Counted from the stretch's first letter, positions 17,617 to 28,939 are shown. The stretch is DNA of 64,000 nt from Antarctobacter heliothermus (GCF_900188425.1 NZ_FZON01000012.1:49786-113785), one strand, 5' to 3'. The notes: generated by a model from the letters alone, not told the origin. Numbers and translations: made by a program.

Positions 17617-18177
17617 ATGACATTTCCCAAGATCCAAACCCACCTACGCCGCTTTGCCAGTGACACCCGTGGCAACATCGCCATCGAAAGCCTGATCTGG
17701 TTGCCTTTCATCCTGTTCCTGCTGGCGGCCACCTTTTCGCTGCACGACGCGTTTCGCTACAAGGCGCTGAACGTCAAGGCGGCCTACACGATCTCTGACG
17801 CGATCTCGCGCGAGACGGACCCGATCGACGGCACCTATCTGGACGGGATGGTCGAATTGCTGGACTTCCTCGTGCGACCGGGCGGCGAGTCCTCGTTGCG
17901 GGTCACGCTGGTGCGCTACAACGGCACCACGTCCAGCTACGAGTCCGAATGGTCGAGGACCCGGGGCGGTCTGGGGGAACTCCAGAGCGCGCAACTGTCC
18001 CAGATGCACGACAAACTGCCCACAATGCTGCACAATGAACGTGTGATCGTGGTCGAAACGGAAACCAATTATTCGCCACCCTTTGCGATCCCGGGGCTGA
18101 CGGGGGCCGGTTTGTTCTACAACTACGGCTTTACCCGCCCGCGTTTCGCGCCCAAGATCGTCTGGAGCGACAGCTAA
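17617..18177 (+). CDS. TadE-family protein (right locus, second TadE)
   Basis: A 186-residue minor pilin-like protein. SDTRGNIAIESLIWLPF carries the Gly/Glu(+5) processing pattern ahead of a single membrane helix; the remainder is a periplasmic domain ending in YGFTRPRFAPKIVW. It matches the left-locus gene at 8322-8873 in both ends. ATG 17617 follows a GTAAGCGCC spacer with a weak ribosome site, suggesting coupling to the upstream TadE gene. Last gene of the right locus; no clear terminator follows within the next 100 bases. Confidence 0.82.
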   Translation: MTFPKIQTHLRRFASDTRGNIAIESLIWLPFILFLLAATFSLHDAFRYKALNVKAAYTISDAISRETDPIDGTYLDGMVELLDFLVRPGGESSLRVTLVRYNGTTSSYESEWSRTRGGLGELQSAQLSQMHDKLPTMLHNERVIVVETETNYSPPFAIPGLTGAGLFYNYGFTRPRFAPKIVWSDS

Positions 18178-18286
18178 AGCGCAACATTGTCGCTAAGGCA
18201 CAAAAACGTCATGGCCTGTCGCTATGGGGAATTGATCCCGGGCGGCGGGCCTGCTTTTCTGGCCCCCGGTTCACTTGGAGGGGGCG

Positions 18287-19540
18287 ATGCGCTTTTCCGG
18301 TCTCAGAGTTCTTGCCGAAGGGCTCACAGGTAATCGCGGCTGGCGGCCGCATTGGCGCGATCCCGCGCCAAAGCCCGAGTATGACATCGTCATCATCGGC
18401 GGCGGCGGGCACGGGCTGGCCACGGCGTTCTATTTGGCCAAGGAGCACGGGCTGACCAATATCGCCGTGTTGGAAAAGGGCTATCTGGGCGGCGGCAACG
18501 TCGGTCGCAACACCACCATCGTGCGCGCCAACTATGGGCTGCCCGGCAATTCCGAATTCTATTCCCACTCTCTCAAGCTGTGGGAGGGGATGGAACAGGA
18601 GCTGAATTTCAACACCATGATGAGCCAGCGCGGCATCATCAACCTGTGCCATTCGGACGGCCAGCGCGATGCCTTTGCCCGGCGCGGCAATGCGATGCGC
18701 AACCAGGGCGACGACGCAGAGCTGCTGGACCGCGCGCAGGTGCGCGAAATGCTGCCCTATCTGGATTATGACAACATCCGCTTTCCGATCTATGGCGGGC
18801 TTTTGCAGCGACGCGGCGGCACGGCGCGCCACGATGCGGTGGCCTGGGGTTATGCGCGCGGCGCGGACCAGCGCGGCGTCGACCTGATCCAGAATTGCGA
18901 AGTGACCGGCATCGACCTCGAAGGCGGTCGCGTGACCGGTGTGCAGACCTCGCGCGGGGCGATCCGGGCCAAGAAGGTCGGCATTGTCGTGGCGGGCCGC
19001 TCTGGGCAGGTGGCGGCGCTGGCCGGGATGCGGCTGCCGATTGAAAGCCATGTGCTGCAAGCCTTTGTCAGCGAGGGGCTGAAGCCCTGCATCGACAATG
19101 TCATCAGCTTTGGCATGGGGCATTTCTACATCAGCCAGTCCGACAAGGGCGGGCTGGTGTTTGGCGGCGACCTGGATTTTTATGCCTCTTACGCGGCGCG
19201 CGGCAACCTGCCGATGGCCGAACATGTGATGGAGGCGGCGATGACCCTGATGCCGGTGATCGGCAAGGCGCGGGTGCTGCGCAGCTGGGGCGGCATCATG
19301 GACATGTCGTCAGACGGCTCGCCCATCATCGACAAGACGGGGGTTGAGGGGCTCTATCTCAATTGCGGCTGGTGTTACGGCGGCTTCAAGGCTGTGCCGG
19401 GGTCGGGCTTTTCCTTTGCGCATCTGATCGCACAGGACCGCCCGCACGAACCGGCGGCGAAATTCCGGCTGGATCGGTTCACCACCGGCCGGGGACTGAT
19501 GGACGAAGAAGGAACAGGCGCGCAACACAACCTGCATTGA
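18287..19540 (+). CDS. soxB: Sarcosine oxidase, subunit beta
   Basis: Flavin-carrying subunit of the heterotetrameric enzyme that oxidises sarcosine (N-methylglycine) to glycine, H2O2 and a one-carbon unit passed to tetrahydrofolate. The 417-residue protein has the dinucleotide-binding motif YDIVIIGGGGHGLATAFYLA at about residues 30-50 and the FMN-linking region with GGGNVGRNTTIVR. The C-terminal CGWCYGGFKAVPGSG is typical. A GGAGGGGG site precedes ATG 18287. Not to be confused with the thiosulfate-oxidation gene of the same symbol at 48186. Confidence 0.95.
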   Translation: MRFSGLRVLAEGLTGNRGWRPHWRDPAPKPEYDIVIIGGGGHGLATAFYLAKEHGLTNIAVLEKGYLGGGNVGRNTTIVRANYGLPGNSEFYSHSLKLWEGMEQELNFNTMMSQRGIINLCHSDGQRDAFARRGNAMRNQGDDAELLDRAQVREMLPYLDYDNIRFPIYGGLLQRRGGTARHDAVAWGYARGADQRGVDLIQNCEVTGIDLEGGRVTGVQTSRGAIRAKKVGIVVAGRSGQVAALAGMRLPIESHVLQAFVSEGLKPCIDNVISFGMGHFYISQSDKGGLVFGGDLDFYASYAARGNLPMAEHVMEAAMTLMPVIGKARVLRSWGGIMDMSSDGSPIIDKTGVEGLYLNCGWCYGGFKAVPGSGFSFAHLIAQDRPHEPAAKFRLDRFTTGRGLMDEEGTGAQHNLH

Positions 19541-19554
19541 TGAAGGGAAACATC

Positions 19555-20061
19555 ATGGCTGTTCGCACATTCGGGATATTGGCAGGGGCGCTGGCGGCGG
19601 TCCTGACCGCGGCGCTGCCTGCTGCCGCCGAGGACATTCGCCCCGGCTGTTACCAGCGGGTCTATTCGGACCAGCATTTGTGGGATCACCCGGCACAGGT
19701 GGTCAAATCGGTGCGGTTGCGTGTGGGCGACTGGATGACAGAGGTCGCGCGTGAGGCCACGATCGAGGTGGTGCCCGCAAATCAGGGCCATGTGCGCGGC
19801 CAGCCCTGGGTCGGTGCGCGGCTGCAACAGTTCCTGATCTGCGGCACGGAAACGGGCGCGCCGTATTGTCAGGTCGAATGTGACGGCGGCCGCATGGAGG
19901 TCACCAAACAGGACGGACAGGGCATGGTGTTCCGCACCCGTTACATGGTGGTGGGCAACACCAGCGAATGCGGCGGCGTGATGGACATGGCCGAAGTGCG
20001 CGGCGCCTATACAAGTTATCGACTGTACCGGGTCGCGGACTCGGACTGTTACGGGATGTGA
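19555..20061 (+). CDS. Cys-rich secreted protein inserted in the sarcosine oxidase operon
   Basis: A 168-residue protein I cannot name. A clear Sec signal peptide (MAVRTFGILAGALAAVLTAALPAAAEDI) is followed by a mature domain of about 140 residues with seven Cys (GCYQ, LICG, PYCQVECDGG, SECGG, DSDCYG), suggesting disulfide bonds in the periplasm. It sits between the beta and delta subunit genes, 14 bases after the first and 4 bases before the second, so it is in the operon. Sarcosine oxidase itself is cytoplasmic, so a direct subunit role is unlikely; the order beta-delta-alpha-gamma is normally uninterrupted. Confidence 0.8.
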   Translation: MAVRTFGILAGALAAVLTAALPAAAEDIRPGCYQRVYSDQHLWDHPAQVVKSVRLRVGDWMTEVAREATIEVVPANQGHVRGQPWVGARLQQFLICGTETGAPYCQVECDGGRMEVTKQDGQGMVFRTRYMVVGNTSECGGVMDMAEVRGAYTSYRLYRVADSDCYGM

Positions 20062-20065
20062 AGAG

Positions 20066-20332
20066 ATGCGGCTGACCTGCCCGATATGCGGCCCGCGCGA
20101 CCGGCGCGAATTCTACTACCAGGGGGACGCTGTGATGCTGGACCGCCCCGGCGCGGATGCCCCGCCGCAGGTCTGGGCGGACTGGCTGCACCTGCGCGAC
20201 AACCCGGCCGGTCGCACACGAGACCTGTGGTATCACGAGGCGGGCTGCACCGCCTGGCTGGCGGTGGAGCGCGATACCGTCACGCATGAGGTGTTCTCGG
20301 TCGAATTGGTGGAGAGCGCCGATGCGGATTGA
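20066..20332 (+). CDS. soxD: Sarcosine oxidase, subunit delta
   Basis: Small zinc-binding subunit, 88 residues. The CPICGPRDRREFYYQG start and later C and H residues (HEAGCTAW) match the zinc site of the family. The stop overlaps the start of the alpha gene by 11 bases, so translation is coupled. It follows the extra secreted protein gene by 4 bases. Confidence 0.95.
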   Translation: MRLTCPICGPRDRREFYYQGDAVMLDRPGADAPPQVWADWLHLRDNPAGRTRDLWYHEAGCTAWLAVERDTVTHEVFSVELVESADAD

Positions 20333-23258
20333 CGGCAAGGGCCGGGTGGATCGGTCGCGCCCGCTGAACTTTACCTTCGACGGCAAGGCTTACAGCGGGT
20401 TTGCCGGCGATACGCTGGCCTCGGCGCTGCTGGGGGCGGATGTGCGGCTGATGGGGCGCAGTTTCAAATATCACCGCCCGCGCGGGGTGCTGACCGCCGG
20501 GTCAGAGGAGCCCAACGCGCTGGTGACGGTGACGCGGGCCGGGGACACGGACCCCAACATCCGCGCCACGGTGCAAGAGGTTTACAGCGGGCTGGAGGCG
20601 GTCAGCCAGAATCGCTGGCCGTCGCTGAATGTGGACTTTCTGAGCGTGAACAACCTTGCCGCGCCGTTCTTTGGCGCGGGGTTCTATTACAAGACCTTCA
20701 TGTGGCCCAAGAGTTTTTGGGAAAAGCTGTATGAGCCGATGATCCGCCGCGCGGCGGGTCTGGGGGCGCTGTCGGGCAAATCCAACGCGGAACGCTATGA
20801 AAAGGCCTATGCCTTTTGCGACGTGTTGGTGATCGGCGGCGGACCGGCGGGGCTGATGGCCGCCCATGCCGCCAGCCGGACCGGGGCAGAGGTGATCCTG
20901 TGCGATGAGGGGTTCGATTGCGGCGGGCGCTTGGCGTCGGAAGAGGAAGAGGTCGACTATCAGCCGGGTCATGCCTGGGCACATGCCATGGCCGCCGAAC
21001 TGGCGACGCTGCCGAACGTGCGGCTGATGCCGCGCACCACCGTCACGGGTGCTTATGACGGCGGCACCTTCGGCGCACTGGAGCGGGTGACGCATCATCT
21101 GGCCAACCCCGGCGATGCGCCGGTCGAGTGTTTCTGGCGGATCGCGGCGAAACGCGCTGTGCTCTGCGCCGGTGCGATGGAGCGGCACATCGCGTTCCGC
21201 GACAACGACCGCCCCGGCGTGATGATGGCGGGCGCGCTGCGGGCCTATTTGAACCGCTGGGGTGTTGTGCCGGGACAGCGGGTGGCGGTGTTTGGCAACA
21301 ACGATGACGCGCACCGGACCGCGCGCGACATGCTGGACGCCGGTGTCCGGGTCGAGGCGCTGGTCGACAGCCGCCATGATGCACAGAACCTGGCCGGCGA
21401 CGTGCCGTTTTTTCCCGGTTGGCAAGTGTCCCGCGCGCTGGGCGGCAAAGGGTTGGAGGCCATCGACCTGACCGGCCCGCAGGGCGCGTTGAAACGTCTG
21501 CAGGTGGACGCGCTGGGCGTCTCCGGCGGTTGGAACCCCTCTGTGCATCTGACCTGCCACCTGAACGGGCGGCCTGTCTGGAACGATCAGATCGCGGCAT
21601 TTGTCCCACGCGACGGCGCGGTGCCGGGCATGAGCGTCGCGGGTTCTGCGCGCGGTACGTTTTCCACCCATGCCTGCCTGCGCGAGGGCGCCGAGGCGGG
21701 GTTTGACGCCGCCAGCGCGCTAGGCTTCACCGGTGATAAGCCTGTGATCCCGGAGGCGGAAAACGCGGCCTACCGGGTGCGCCGTCTGTGGGCCGTGGCG
21801 GGCAAGGGGCGCGCCTGGCTGGATTTCCAGAACGACGTGACCGTGAAGGACGTCAAGCAGGCGGCGACGGAGAACTACAAGAGCGTCGAGCATATGAAAC
21901 GCTACACGACGCAGGGCATGGCGACCGATCAGGGCAAAAGCTCTAACGTGTCGGCCTTGGCGGTTCTGGCCGACGCCACGGGCCGCGACATTCCTGAGAC
22001 CGGCACAACCACCTTCCGCCCGCCTTATGTGCCTGTACCGATTGCGGCGATGGGCGCGGGGGCGCAGGGCGCGGGTTTTGCCCCGCAGCGCTACACCACC
22101 TCGCATGAGGGCTGTGTGACGCGCGGTGCGCCGATGATCGAGGCGGGGCTGTGGTATCGGCCTTCGTACTTTCCCAAACCGGGCGAGACCTCCTGGCGCG
22201 AAAGCTGTGACCGTGAGGTAAAGATGGTGCGCGAGGCGGTGGGCATCTGCGACGTGTCGACCCTTGGCAAGATCGATCTGCAAGGGCGCGATGTCGGCCC
22301 GTTCCTCGATTTCGTCTACTCCAACACCTTCTCGACGCTGAAACCGGGGCGCGTGCGCTATGGGCTGATGTTGCGCGAGGGTGGTCATGTGATGGACGAC
22401 GGCACCACGGCGCGGCTGTCGGAAACCCAGTGGGTCATGACCACAACCACCGCTGCGGCGGGGCCGGTGATGAAGCACCTCGACTGGGTGCGGCAGGCCT
22501 ATTGCAGCCATATGGACGTGCGGTTTGTGTCCGTCACCGAACAATGGGCGCAGTTTGCCGTGGCCGGACCGAAATCGCGCGAATTGCTGAATGCGCTGCT
22601 GGATGAGCCAATCGACGACGACAGCTTTCCGTTTATGCAAAACGGGCCGGTCAGCATCGGCGGTGTCGCGGCGCGGCTGTTCCGTATCTCTTTTTCCGGC
22701 GAACACGCCTATGAGATCGCGGTGCCTGCGCGCTATGGGGCCAGCCTGTTCGAGGTGCTGCTGGGCCGGGCAGAGGCGCTGGGCGGCGGCCCCTACGGGA
22801 TGGAGGCGCTCAACGTCCTGCGGATCGAGAAAGGGCACATCACCCACGCCGAGATCCACGGGCGCACCAATGCCTTTGACATCGGCTTTGCCCGCATGGT
22901 GTCGGCCAAGAAGGACTGTATCGGCAAGGCGCTGGCGGCGCGGCCCGGCATGGTCGACGACGACCGCGAACAACTGGTCGGCCTGCGGCCGGTGACCGTG
23001 GGCAACGCGCTGACCGCCGGGGCGCATCTGTTCGACAAGGAGGCCGAGGCGGTGCGGATCAACGATTTGGGCTATATCACCTCGGTCGGGTTTTCGCCGA
23101 CGCTGGGGACGTTCCTTGGCTTGGGTTTCCTGAAAAACGGGCGCGCGCGGCATGGTGAAGAGGTACGGATGGTCGATCACCTGCGCGGGGTCGAAGAGGT
23201 CTGTCTTGTGACCGATCCGGTGGCGTTTGATGCGGATGGAGGACGGCTGCGTGGTTGA
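20322..23258 (+). CDS. soxA: Sarcosine oxidase, subunit alpha
   Basis: Largest subunit, 978 residues. From the N-terminus: a ferredoxin-like domain (FTFDGKAYSGFAGDTLASALL; family Fer2_4), a FAD/NAD-binding domain with VLVIGGGPAGLMAAHAA near residue 165, and a C-terminal aminomethyltransferase (GCV-T) half that moves the one-carbon unit to tetrahydrofolate (GYITSVGFSPTLGTFLGLGFL). Length matches the family. ATG 20322 overlaps the delta stop. A long antisense open frame covers the 3' half but is only the GC shadow of this gene. Confidence 0.95.
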   Translation: MRIDGKGRVDRSRPLNFTFDGKAYSGFAGDTLASALLGADVRLMGRSFKYHRPRGVLTAGSEEPNALVTVTRAGDTDPNIRATVQEVYSGLEAVSQNRWPSLNVDFLSVNNLAAPFFGAGFYYKTFMWPKSFWEKLYEPMIRRAAGLGALSGKSNAERYEKAYAFCDVLVIGGGPAGLMAAHAASRTGAEVILCDEGFDCGGRLASEEEEVDYQPGHAWAHAMAAELATLPNVRLMPRTTVTGAYDGGTFGALERVTHHLANPGDAPVECFWRIAAKRAVLCAGAMERHIAFRDNDRPGVMMAGALRAYLNRWGVVPGQRVAVFGNNDDAHRTARDMLDAGVRVEALVDSRHDAQNLAGDVPFFPGWQVSRALGGKGLEAIDLTGPQGALKRLQVDALGVSGGWNPSVHLTCHLNGRPVWNDQIAAFVPRDGAVPGMSVAGSARGTFSTHACLREGAEAGFDAASALGFTGDKPVIPEAENAAYRVRRLWAVAGKGRAWLDFQNDVTVKDVKQAATENYKSVEHMKRYTTQGMATDQGKSSNVSALAVLADATGRDIPETGTTTFRPPYVPVPIAAMGAGAQGAGFAPQRYTTSHEGCVTRGAPMIEAGLWYRPSYFPKPGETSWRESCDREVKMVREAVGICDVSTLGKIDLQGRDVGPFLDFVYSNTFSTLKPGRVRYGLMLREGGHVMDDGTTARLSETQWVMTTTTAAAGPVMKHLDWVRQAYCSHMDVRFVSVTEQWAQFAVAGPKSRELLNALLDEPIDDDSFPFMQNGPVSIGGVAARLFRISFSGEHAYEIAVPARYGASLFEVLLGRAEALGGGPYGMEALNVLRIEKGHITHAEIHGRTNAFDIGFARMVSAKKDCIGKALAARPGMVDDDREQLVGLRPVTVGNALTAGAHLFDKEAEAVRINDLGYITSVGFSPTLGTFLGLGFLKNGRARHGEEVRMVDHLRGVEEVCLVTDPVAFDADGGRLRG

Positions 23259-23802
23259 ATTGACAGCTTTGATGCCCTGCAACGGGATTTTGCCGATAAC
23301 CATTGGTGAGACGACCCTGAGCGAGGTCGATCCGGGACGGATCACCGCGCTGATGCCATTCCGGGGACAGCACGCGGCGCTGACGGAGGCGTTGCAGGCG
23401 GCGCACGGTCTGGGCTTTCCCGAACCGGGGCAAACCACTGTGGCCGAAGGCGCATCCTGTGTCTGGACGGCGCGGGATCAGGCCTTTTTGATGGGACCGG
23501 CCCCGGACGACAGCCTTGCGCCACACGCCGCTGTCACCGATCAGTCGGACGCTTGGTCGGTGGTGCTGCTGGCGGGTCTGGATGCCGAGGACGTGCTGGC
23601 GCGGCTGGTGCCCATTGATCTGCGACCCGCCGCCTTTCCCGAAGGGGCGGCGGCGCGGACGCTGTGCCAGCATATGTCGGTCACGATCTGTCGGCGGGCT
23701 GAGGGGCTGCAAATCATGGCGTTCCGGTCGATGGCGCGGACTCTTGCCCATGAAATAAGTGACGCCATGGCCTCTGTTGCCGGACGGCGGGCGGCGGGCT
23801 AG
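23251..23802 (+). CDS. soxG: Sarcosine oxidase, subunit gamma
   Basis: Gamma subunit of about 183 residues, needed for assembly of the complex. It resembles a folate-binding domain (LTALMPCNGILPITIGETTLSEV; QTTVAEGASCVWTARDQAFLMGP). GTG 23251 is preferred: GGAGG at 23238-23242 is 8 bases upstream and the codon overlaps the alpha stop. ATGs at 23230 and 23236 in the same frame are possible but lack a spaced ribosome site. Last subunit gene; a small periplasmic gene follows 34 bases later. Confidence 0.88.
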   Translation: MVELTALMPCNGILPITIGETTLSEVDPGRITALMPFRGQHAALTEALQAAHGLGFPEPGQTTVAEGASCVWTARDQAFLMGPAPDDSLAPHAAVTDQSDAWSVVLLAGLDAEDVLARLVPIDLRPAAFPEGAAARTLCQHMSVTICRRAEGLQIMAFRSMARTLAHEISDAMASVAGRRAAG

Positions 23803-23836
23803 ATACCTCTCTGACTGACAGAGGGGAGTGCGTGTC

Positions 23837-24112
23837 ATGCGCGTTTTGACTATTGCCGCTGTGATCGGAATGACGGCATCGGGTGCCGTGGCACAGGACG
23901 TCGATAAATGTGAGTTGACGGAAACATGGTTCAACGCCGCCGTGCAGGCCCGGCTGGACGGTGATGCCATCGGCAAGGTGCGCCGCGCGCTGCGCAAGGA
24001 CATGGACCGGACCGCCGCCGAGCAATTGGCCGAGTTTGTCTTTGCCCTGCCCGAGGCGGCCCTGACGCCAGAGGTGGCCAAGGCGGCGCGCACCCAATGT
24101 GAGGCGCTCTGA
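23837..24112 (+). CDS. Small periplasmic protein of unknown function
   Basis: A 91-residue product with a Sec signal peptide (MRVLTIAAVIGMTASGAVAQDV). The mature part is about 70 residues, helical in character, with two Cys (DKCELT near its start and RTQCEAL at the end) that could form a disulfide. ATG 23837 follows GAGGGGAG by 8 bases. It lies between the sarcosine oxidase genes and dnaG. I recognise no family. Confidence 0.72.
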   Translation: MRVLTIAAVIGMTASGAVAQDVDKCELTETWFNAAVQARLDGDAIGKVRRALRKDMDRTAAEQLAEFVFALPEAALTPEVAKAARTQCEAL

Positions 24113-24194
24113 TTCACCTCAGGATGGGGCGCATCGTTTTGCGCGCGGATGACCGCCTCTTGGCAATGGGACCGCAAAGACCGATAAAGCGGCC

Positions 24195-26159
24195 ATGAGT
24201 CTCCCCCCCGGTTTTCTGGATGAACTGCGCAATCGTTCCAGCCTCGCCCAGGTGGTGGGGCGCAAGGTGCTGTGGGATAACAGAAAATCCAATCAGGGCA
24301 AGGGCGACCTATGGGCGCCGTGCCCGTTTCACCACGAAAAGACCGCGTCCTTTCACGTCGATGACCGCAAGGGCTATTACTATTGCTTTGGCTGCCACGC
24401 CAAGGGCGACGCCATTTCCTTTGTTCGGGAAACGGAAAACGTGAGCTTCATGGAAGCGATCGAGATCCTGGCCCAGGAAGCGGGCATGGAGGTGCCCAAG
24501 GCAGACCCGCGCGCGCAGCAAAAGGCGGATCGGCGGACACAGCTGGTCGAGGTCATGGAACAAGCGGTCGGGTTCTTTCGCCTGCAACTGAAGACCGGGG
24601 CCGGGGCCGAGGCGCGCGCCTATCTGGCGCGGCGCGGTCTGGACGAGGCGGCGCTGGAACGTTGGGAGATCGGCTTTGCCCCGCCGGGGTGGGAAAACCT
24701 GCGTGAGGCGCTGGGCGGGCGGGGCGTGTCGCCGGACCTGATGCTGGCCGCCGGGCTGGTCAAGGCGTCGGACAAGGGGCGCGCACCCTATGACGTGTTC
24801 CGCAACCGCATCATGTTCCCGATCCGCGATGCGCGCGGACGCGCCATCGCCTTTGGCGGGCGCGCGATGGACCCGAACGACAACGCCAAATACCTCAACT
24901 CGCCGGAAACCGACCTGTTCGACAAGTCGCGCAACCTGTTCAATTTCAAACCCGCGCGCGAGGCATCGGGCCGGGGGCAGACCCTGATCGTGGGCGAGGG
25001 GTACATGGATGTGATCGCCCTGTCAGAGGCGGGGTTCACGGCGTCGGTCGCGCCGCTGGGCACCGCCGTGACAGAGCCGCAGTTGCAACTGATGTGGCGC
25101 GTGTCGGATGAGCCGGTGATCGCGCTGGATGGCGACAAGGCCGGGCTGAACGCCGCGTACCGGGTGATCGACGTGGCCCTGCCGCTGCTGGAGGCAGGCA
25201 AGGGGCTGCGCTTTGCCATCATGCCAGAAGGCAAGGACCCGGACGACCTGTTGCGCGCCGAAGGGCCAGAGGCGGTCCGCAAGGTGTTGGACGGGGCGAT
25301 GCCCATGGTGCAACTGCTGTGGCGGCAAGAAACAGAGGGCTTGGTGCTGGACAGCCCCGAGCGCAAGGCGTCGCTGGACAAGGCGTTGCGCGCGCGGATC
25401 GGCAAGATTCAGGATCCCAGTCTGCGCCACCACTATGGCGAGGCGATCAAGGAGCTGCGGTTTCAGGCCTTTCGCGCCCAACGCCCGCAACAGGCCCCGC
25501 GCCAACAGCAAAGCTATCGGGGAAAGGGGTTCAAACCGTTTCAGCCGCCAGCGGCGCCCACGGCGGGGGCAAAGGCGTCGTTTCTGGCCTCGTCCGGGAA
25601 AGAGGGCGAACGCCGCCTGCGGCTGGAGGTGATCCTGGCGGCGGTTCTGTCGGCCCCCAGTATCGCAGAGGGGTTCGAATCGCAGTTGGAGGACATGCCC
25701 TGCGCCGACGGAACGCTGGCGGCCTTGCGGGATGCCATCCTCGACAGTATCGCCGAACCAGAGACGATGACCCGGCGTGCAGAGGCGGTGATCGGGGCGG
25801 AAGCCCTTGAAAATCTTTTGATGGGACGCCATGTGGCGGTGGTGCCCTGTATCCGCACGCCCGGAAATGCCGATCTAGCAAGGCTGACCGTGGCCGAGGA
25901 ACTGGCGAAGCTCGCCGCCGCCGACGGGTGGCAAGTGGAACTGAACGAAGCCGTGGAGGACCTGGCCGACCATGCCGACGAGGCGCTGACATGGCGTCTG
26001 GCAGAGGCCGCAAGGGTCCGCGCGCAGGCGGGTCGCCGCCGGGATGAAGATGATGCCGAATATGACGTGGGGCCAAACGGTGCCCCGATTGACCGTGAGG
26101 AACGCAGCGCGTTCGATTCGCTCCTGTCGCAGATTCGATTCGACAAGGGCCGGAAATGA
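24195..26159 (+). CDS. dnaG: DNA primase
   Basis: Makes RNA primers at the replication fork. The 654-residue protein has the N-terminal CHC2 zinc ribbon (CPFHHEKTASFHVDD with a later CFGCHAKGD, residues about 40-65), the primase core (NRIMFPIRDARGRAIAFGGRAM), and the Toprim catalytic motif LIVGEGYMDVIALSEAG followed by ALDGDKAG. The C-terminal helicase-binding part is Glu/Ala-rich and variable, as usual. ATG 24195 (MSLPPGF) fits homologues. It is followed by rpoD after 123 bases; rpsU, found upstream in enterics, is absent. Confidence 0.96.
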   Translation: MSLPPGFLDELRNRSSLAQVVGRKVLWDNRKSNQGKGDLWAPCPFHHEKTASFHVDDRKGYYYCFGCHAKGDAISFVRETENVSFMEAIEILAQEAGMEVPKADPRAQQKADRRTQLVEVMEQAVGFFRLQLKTGAGAEARAYLARRGLDEAALERWEIGFAPPGWENLREALGGRGVSPDLMLAAGLVKASDKGRAPYDVFRNRIMFPIRDARGRAIAFGGRAMDPNDNAKYLNSPETDLFDKSRNLFNFKPAREASGRGQTLIVGEGYMDVIALSEAGFTASVAPLGTAVTEPQLQLMWRVSDEPVIALDGDKAGLNAAYRVIDVALPLLEAGKGLRFAIMPEGKDPDDLLRAEGPEAVRKVLDGAMPMVQLLWRQETEGLVLDSPERKASLDKALRARIGKIQDPSLRHHYGEAIKELRFQAFRAQRPQQAPRQQQSYRGKGFKPFQPPAAPTAGAKASFLASSGKEGERRLRLEVILAAVLSAPSIAEGFESQLEDMPCADGTLAALRDAILDSIAEPETMTRRAEAVIGAEALENLLMGRHVAVVPCIRTPGNADLARLTVAEELAKLAAADGWQVELNEAVEDLADHADEALTWRLAEAARVRAQAGRRRDEDDAEYDVGPNGAPIDREERSAFDSLLSQIRFDKGRK

Positions 26160-26282
26160 GCGTCGTATTGGTGACGAACTGGTAAAGAAATAAGGTTAAA
26201 CGGGTGTGCGAATCACTTTATCGCGCTATTGAGTCGTTTCAACGAATCGCCCCGTTCCCGAGCCCCCCATCAGGAGAGCCGC

Positions 26283-28274
<1,992 letters not shown>

Positions 28275-28277
28275 GCG

Positions 28278-28559
28278 ATGTCGTTGTTGAAACGTCTTTT
28301 CGGGGGTGGCGGCGCGGACAAGACGCCCGCCGCCGCCGCTTCGATTGATTACGAAGGTTTCCGGATCACCCCGCAGCCGTCGTCGGAGGGCGGTCAGTAC
28401 CGCATCGGCGCGCTGATCGAGGGCGAGGTAAACGGCGAGACCAAGACCCACCATCTGATCCGTGCGGACTTGATCCGCGATGCGGATGAGGCTGTGGATG
28501 CGTCGATCCGCAAGGCCAAGCAGATGATCGACCAGATGGGCGCGCGACTGTTCGACTGA
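28278..28559 (+). CDS. HlyU-family protein
   Basis: A 93-residue protein of the HlyU family (YEGFRITPQPSSEGGQYRIGALIEGEV; KTHHLIRADLIRDADEAVDASIRKAKQMIDQMG). In Vibrio HlyU names a transcription activator, but this family in alphaproteobacteria is uncharacterised and no helix-turn-helix is evident here. It starts 3 bases after rpoD and is likely co-transcribed. Confidence 0.8.
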   Translation: MSLLKRLFGGGGADKTPAAAASIDYEGFRITPQPSSEGGQYRIGALIEGEVNGETKTHHLIRADLIRDADEAVDASIRKAKQMIDQMGARLFD

Positions 28560-28576
28560 ACAGGGATTGGGCCCCG

Positions 28577-28921
28577 ATGGTATTCGCGGACATGACTGAC
28601 AGGGTCGTCCTTATCCTGACCTGTGTCGGGCTGGCCGTCTTGGTCAACGCACTGGCCTTTGTCCTGTTCGGTCTGGACAAGCGGCGCGCGCGCCGGGGCG
28701 TCTGGCGCGTGCCAGAACGCAATCTGCTGATCCTTGCCGCGCTGGGCGGCTCTGTCGGCGCCAAGCTGGGCCAGCGTGTCTTTCGTCACAAGACAAGCAA
28801 GCAGCCGTTTGCCGGGACTTTGAACGCGATCTGCCTGATGCAGGCCGTGGCCGTCGTGGCCATGGTGATCCCCGCCAGCCGACAGTGGATCTTGTCCGGG
28901 CTGACGGGTGTTTCTGGCTGA
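28577..28921 (+). CDS. DUF1294 membrane protein
   Basis: A 114-residue inner-membrane protein with two or three hydrophobic helices. The central FGLDKRRARRGVWRVPERNLLILAALGGSVGAKLGQ stretch and HKTSKQPF are the DUF1294 signature. An ATG at 28592 (MTDRVV) is an alternative start. It follows the HlyU-like gene by 17 bases and ends before a convergent hairpin. Confidence 0.82.
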   Translation: MVFADMTDRVVLILTCVGLAVLVNALAFVLFGLDKRRARRGVWRVPERNLLILAALGGSVGAKLGQRVFRHKTSKQPFAGTLNAICLMQAVAVVAMVIPASRQWILSGLTGVSG

Positions 28922-28939
28922 CCCGGAGGCACTGGGTAC

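Noticed and set aside
21720..23438. 572-codon minus-strand open frame over sarcosine oxidase alpha
   Set aside because: Antisense to a well-supported gene; its sequence is basic and low in hydrophobic cores, as expected for GC-rich shadows.
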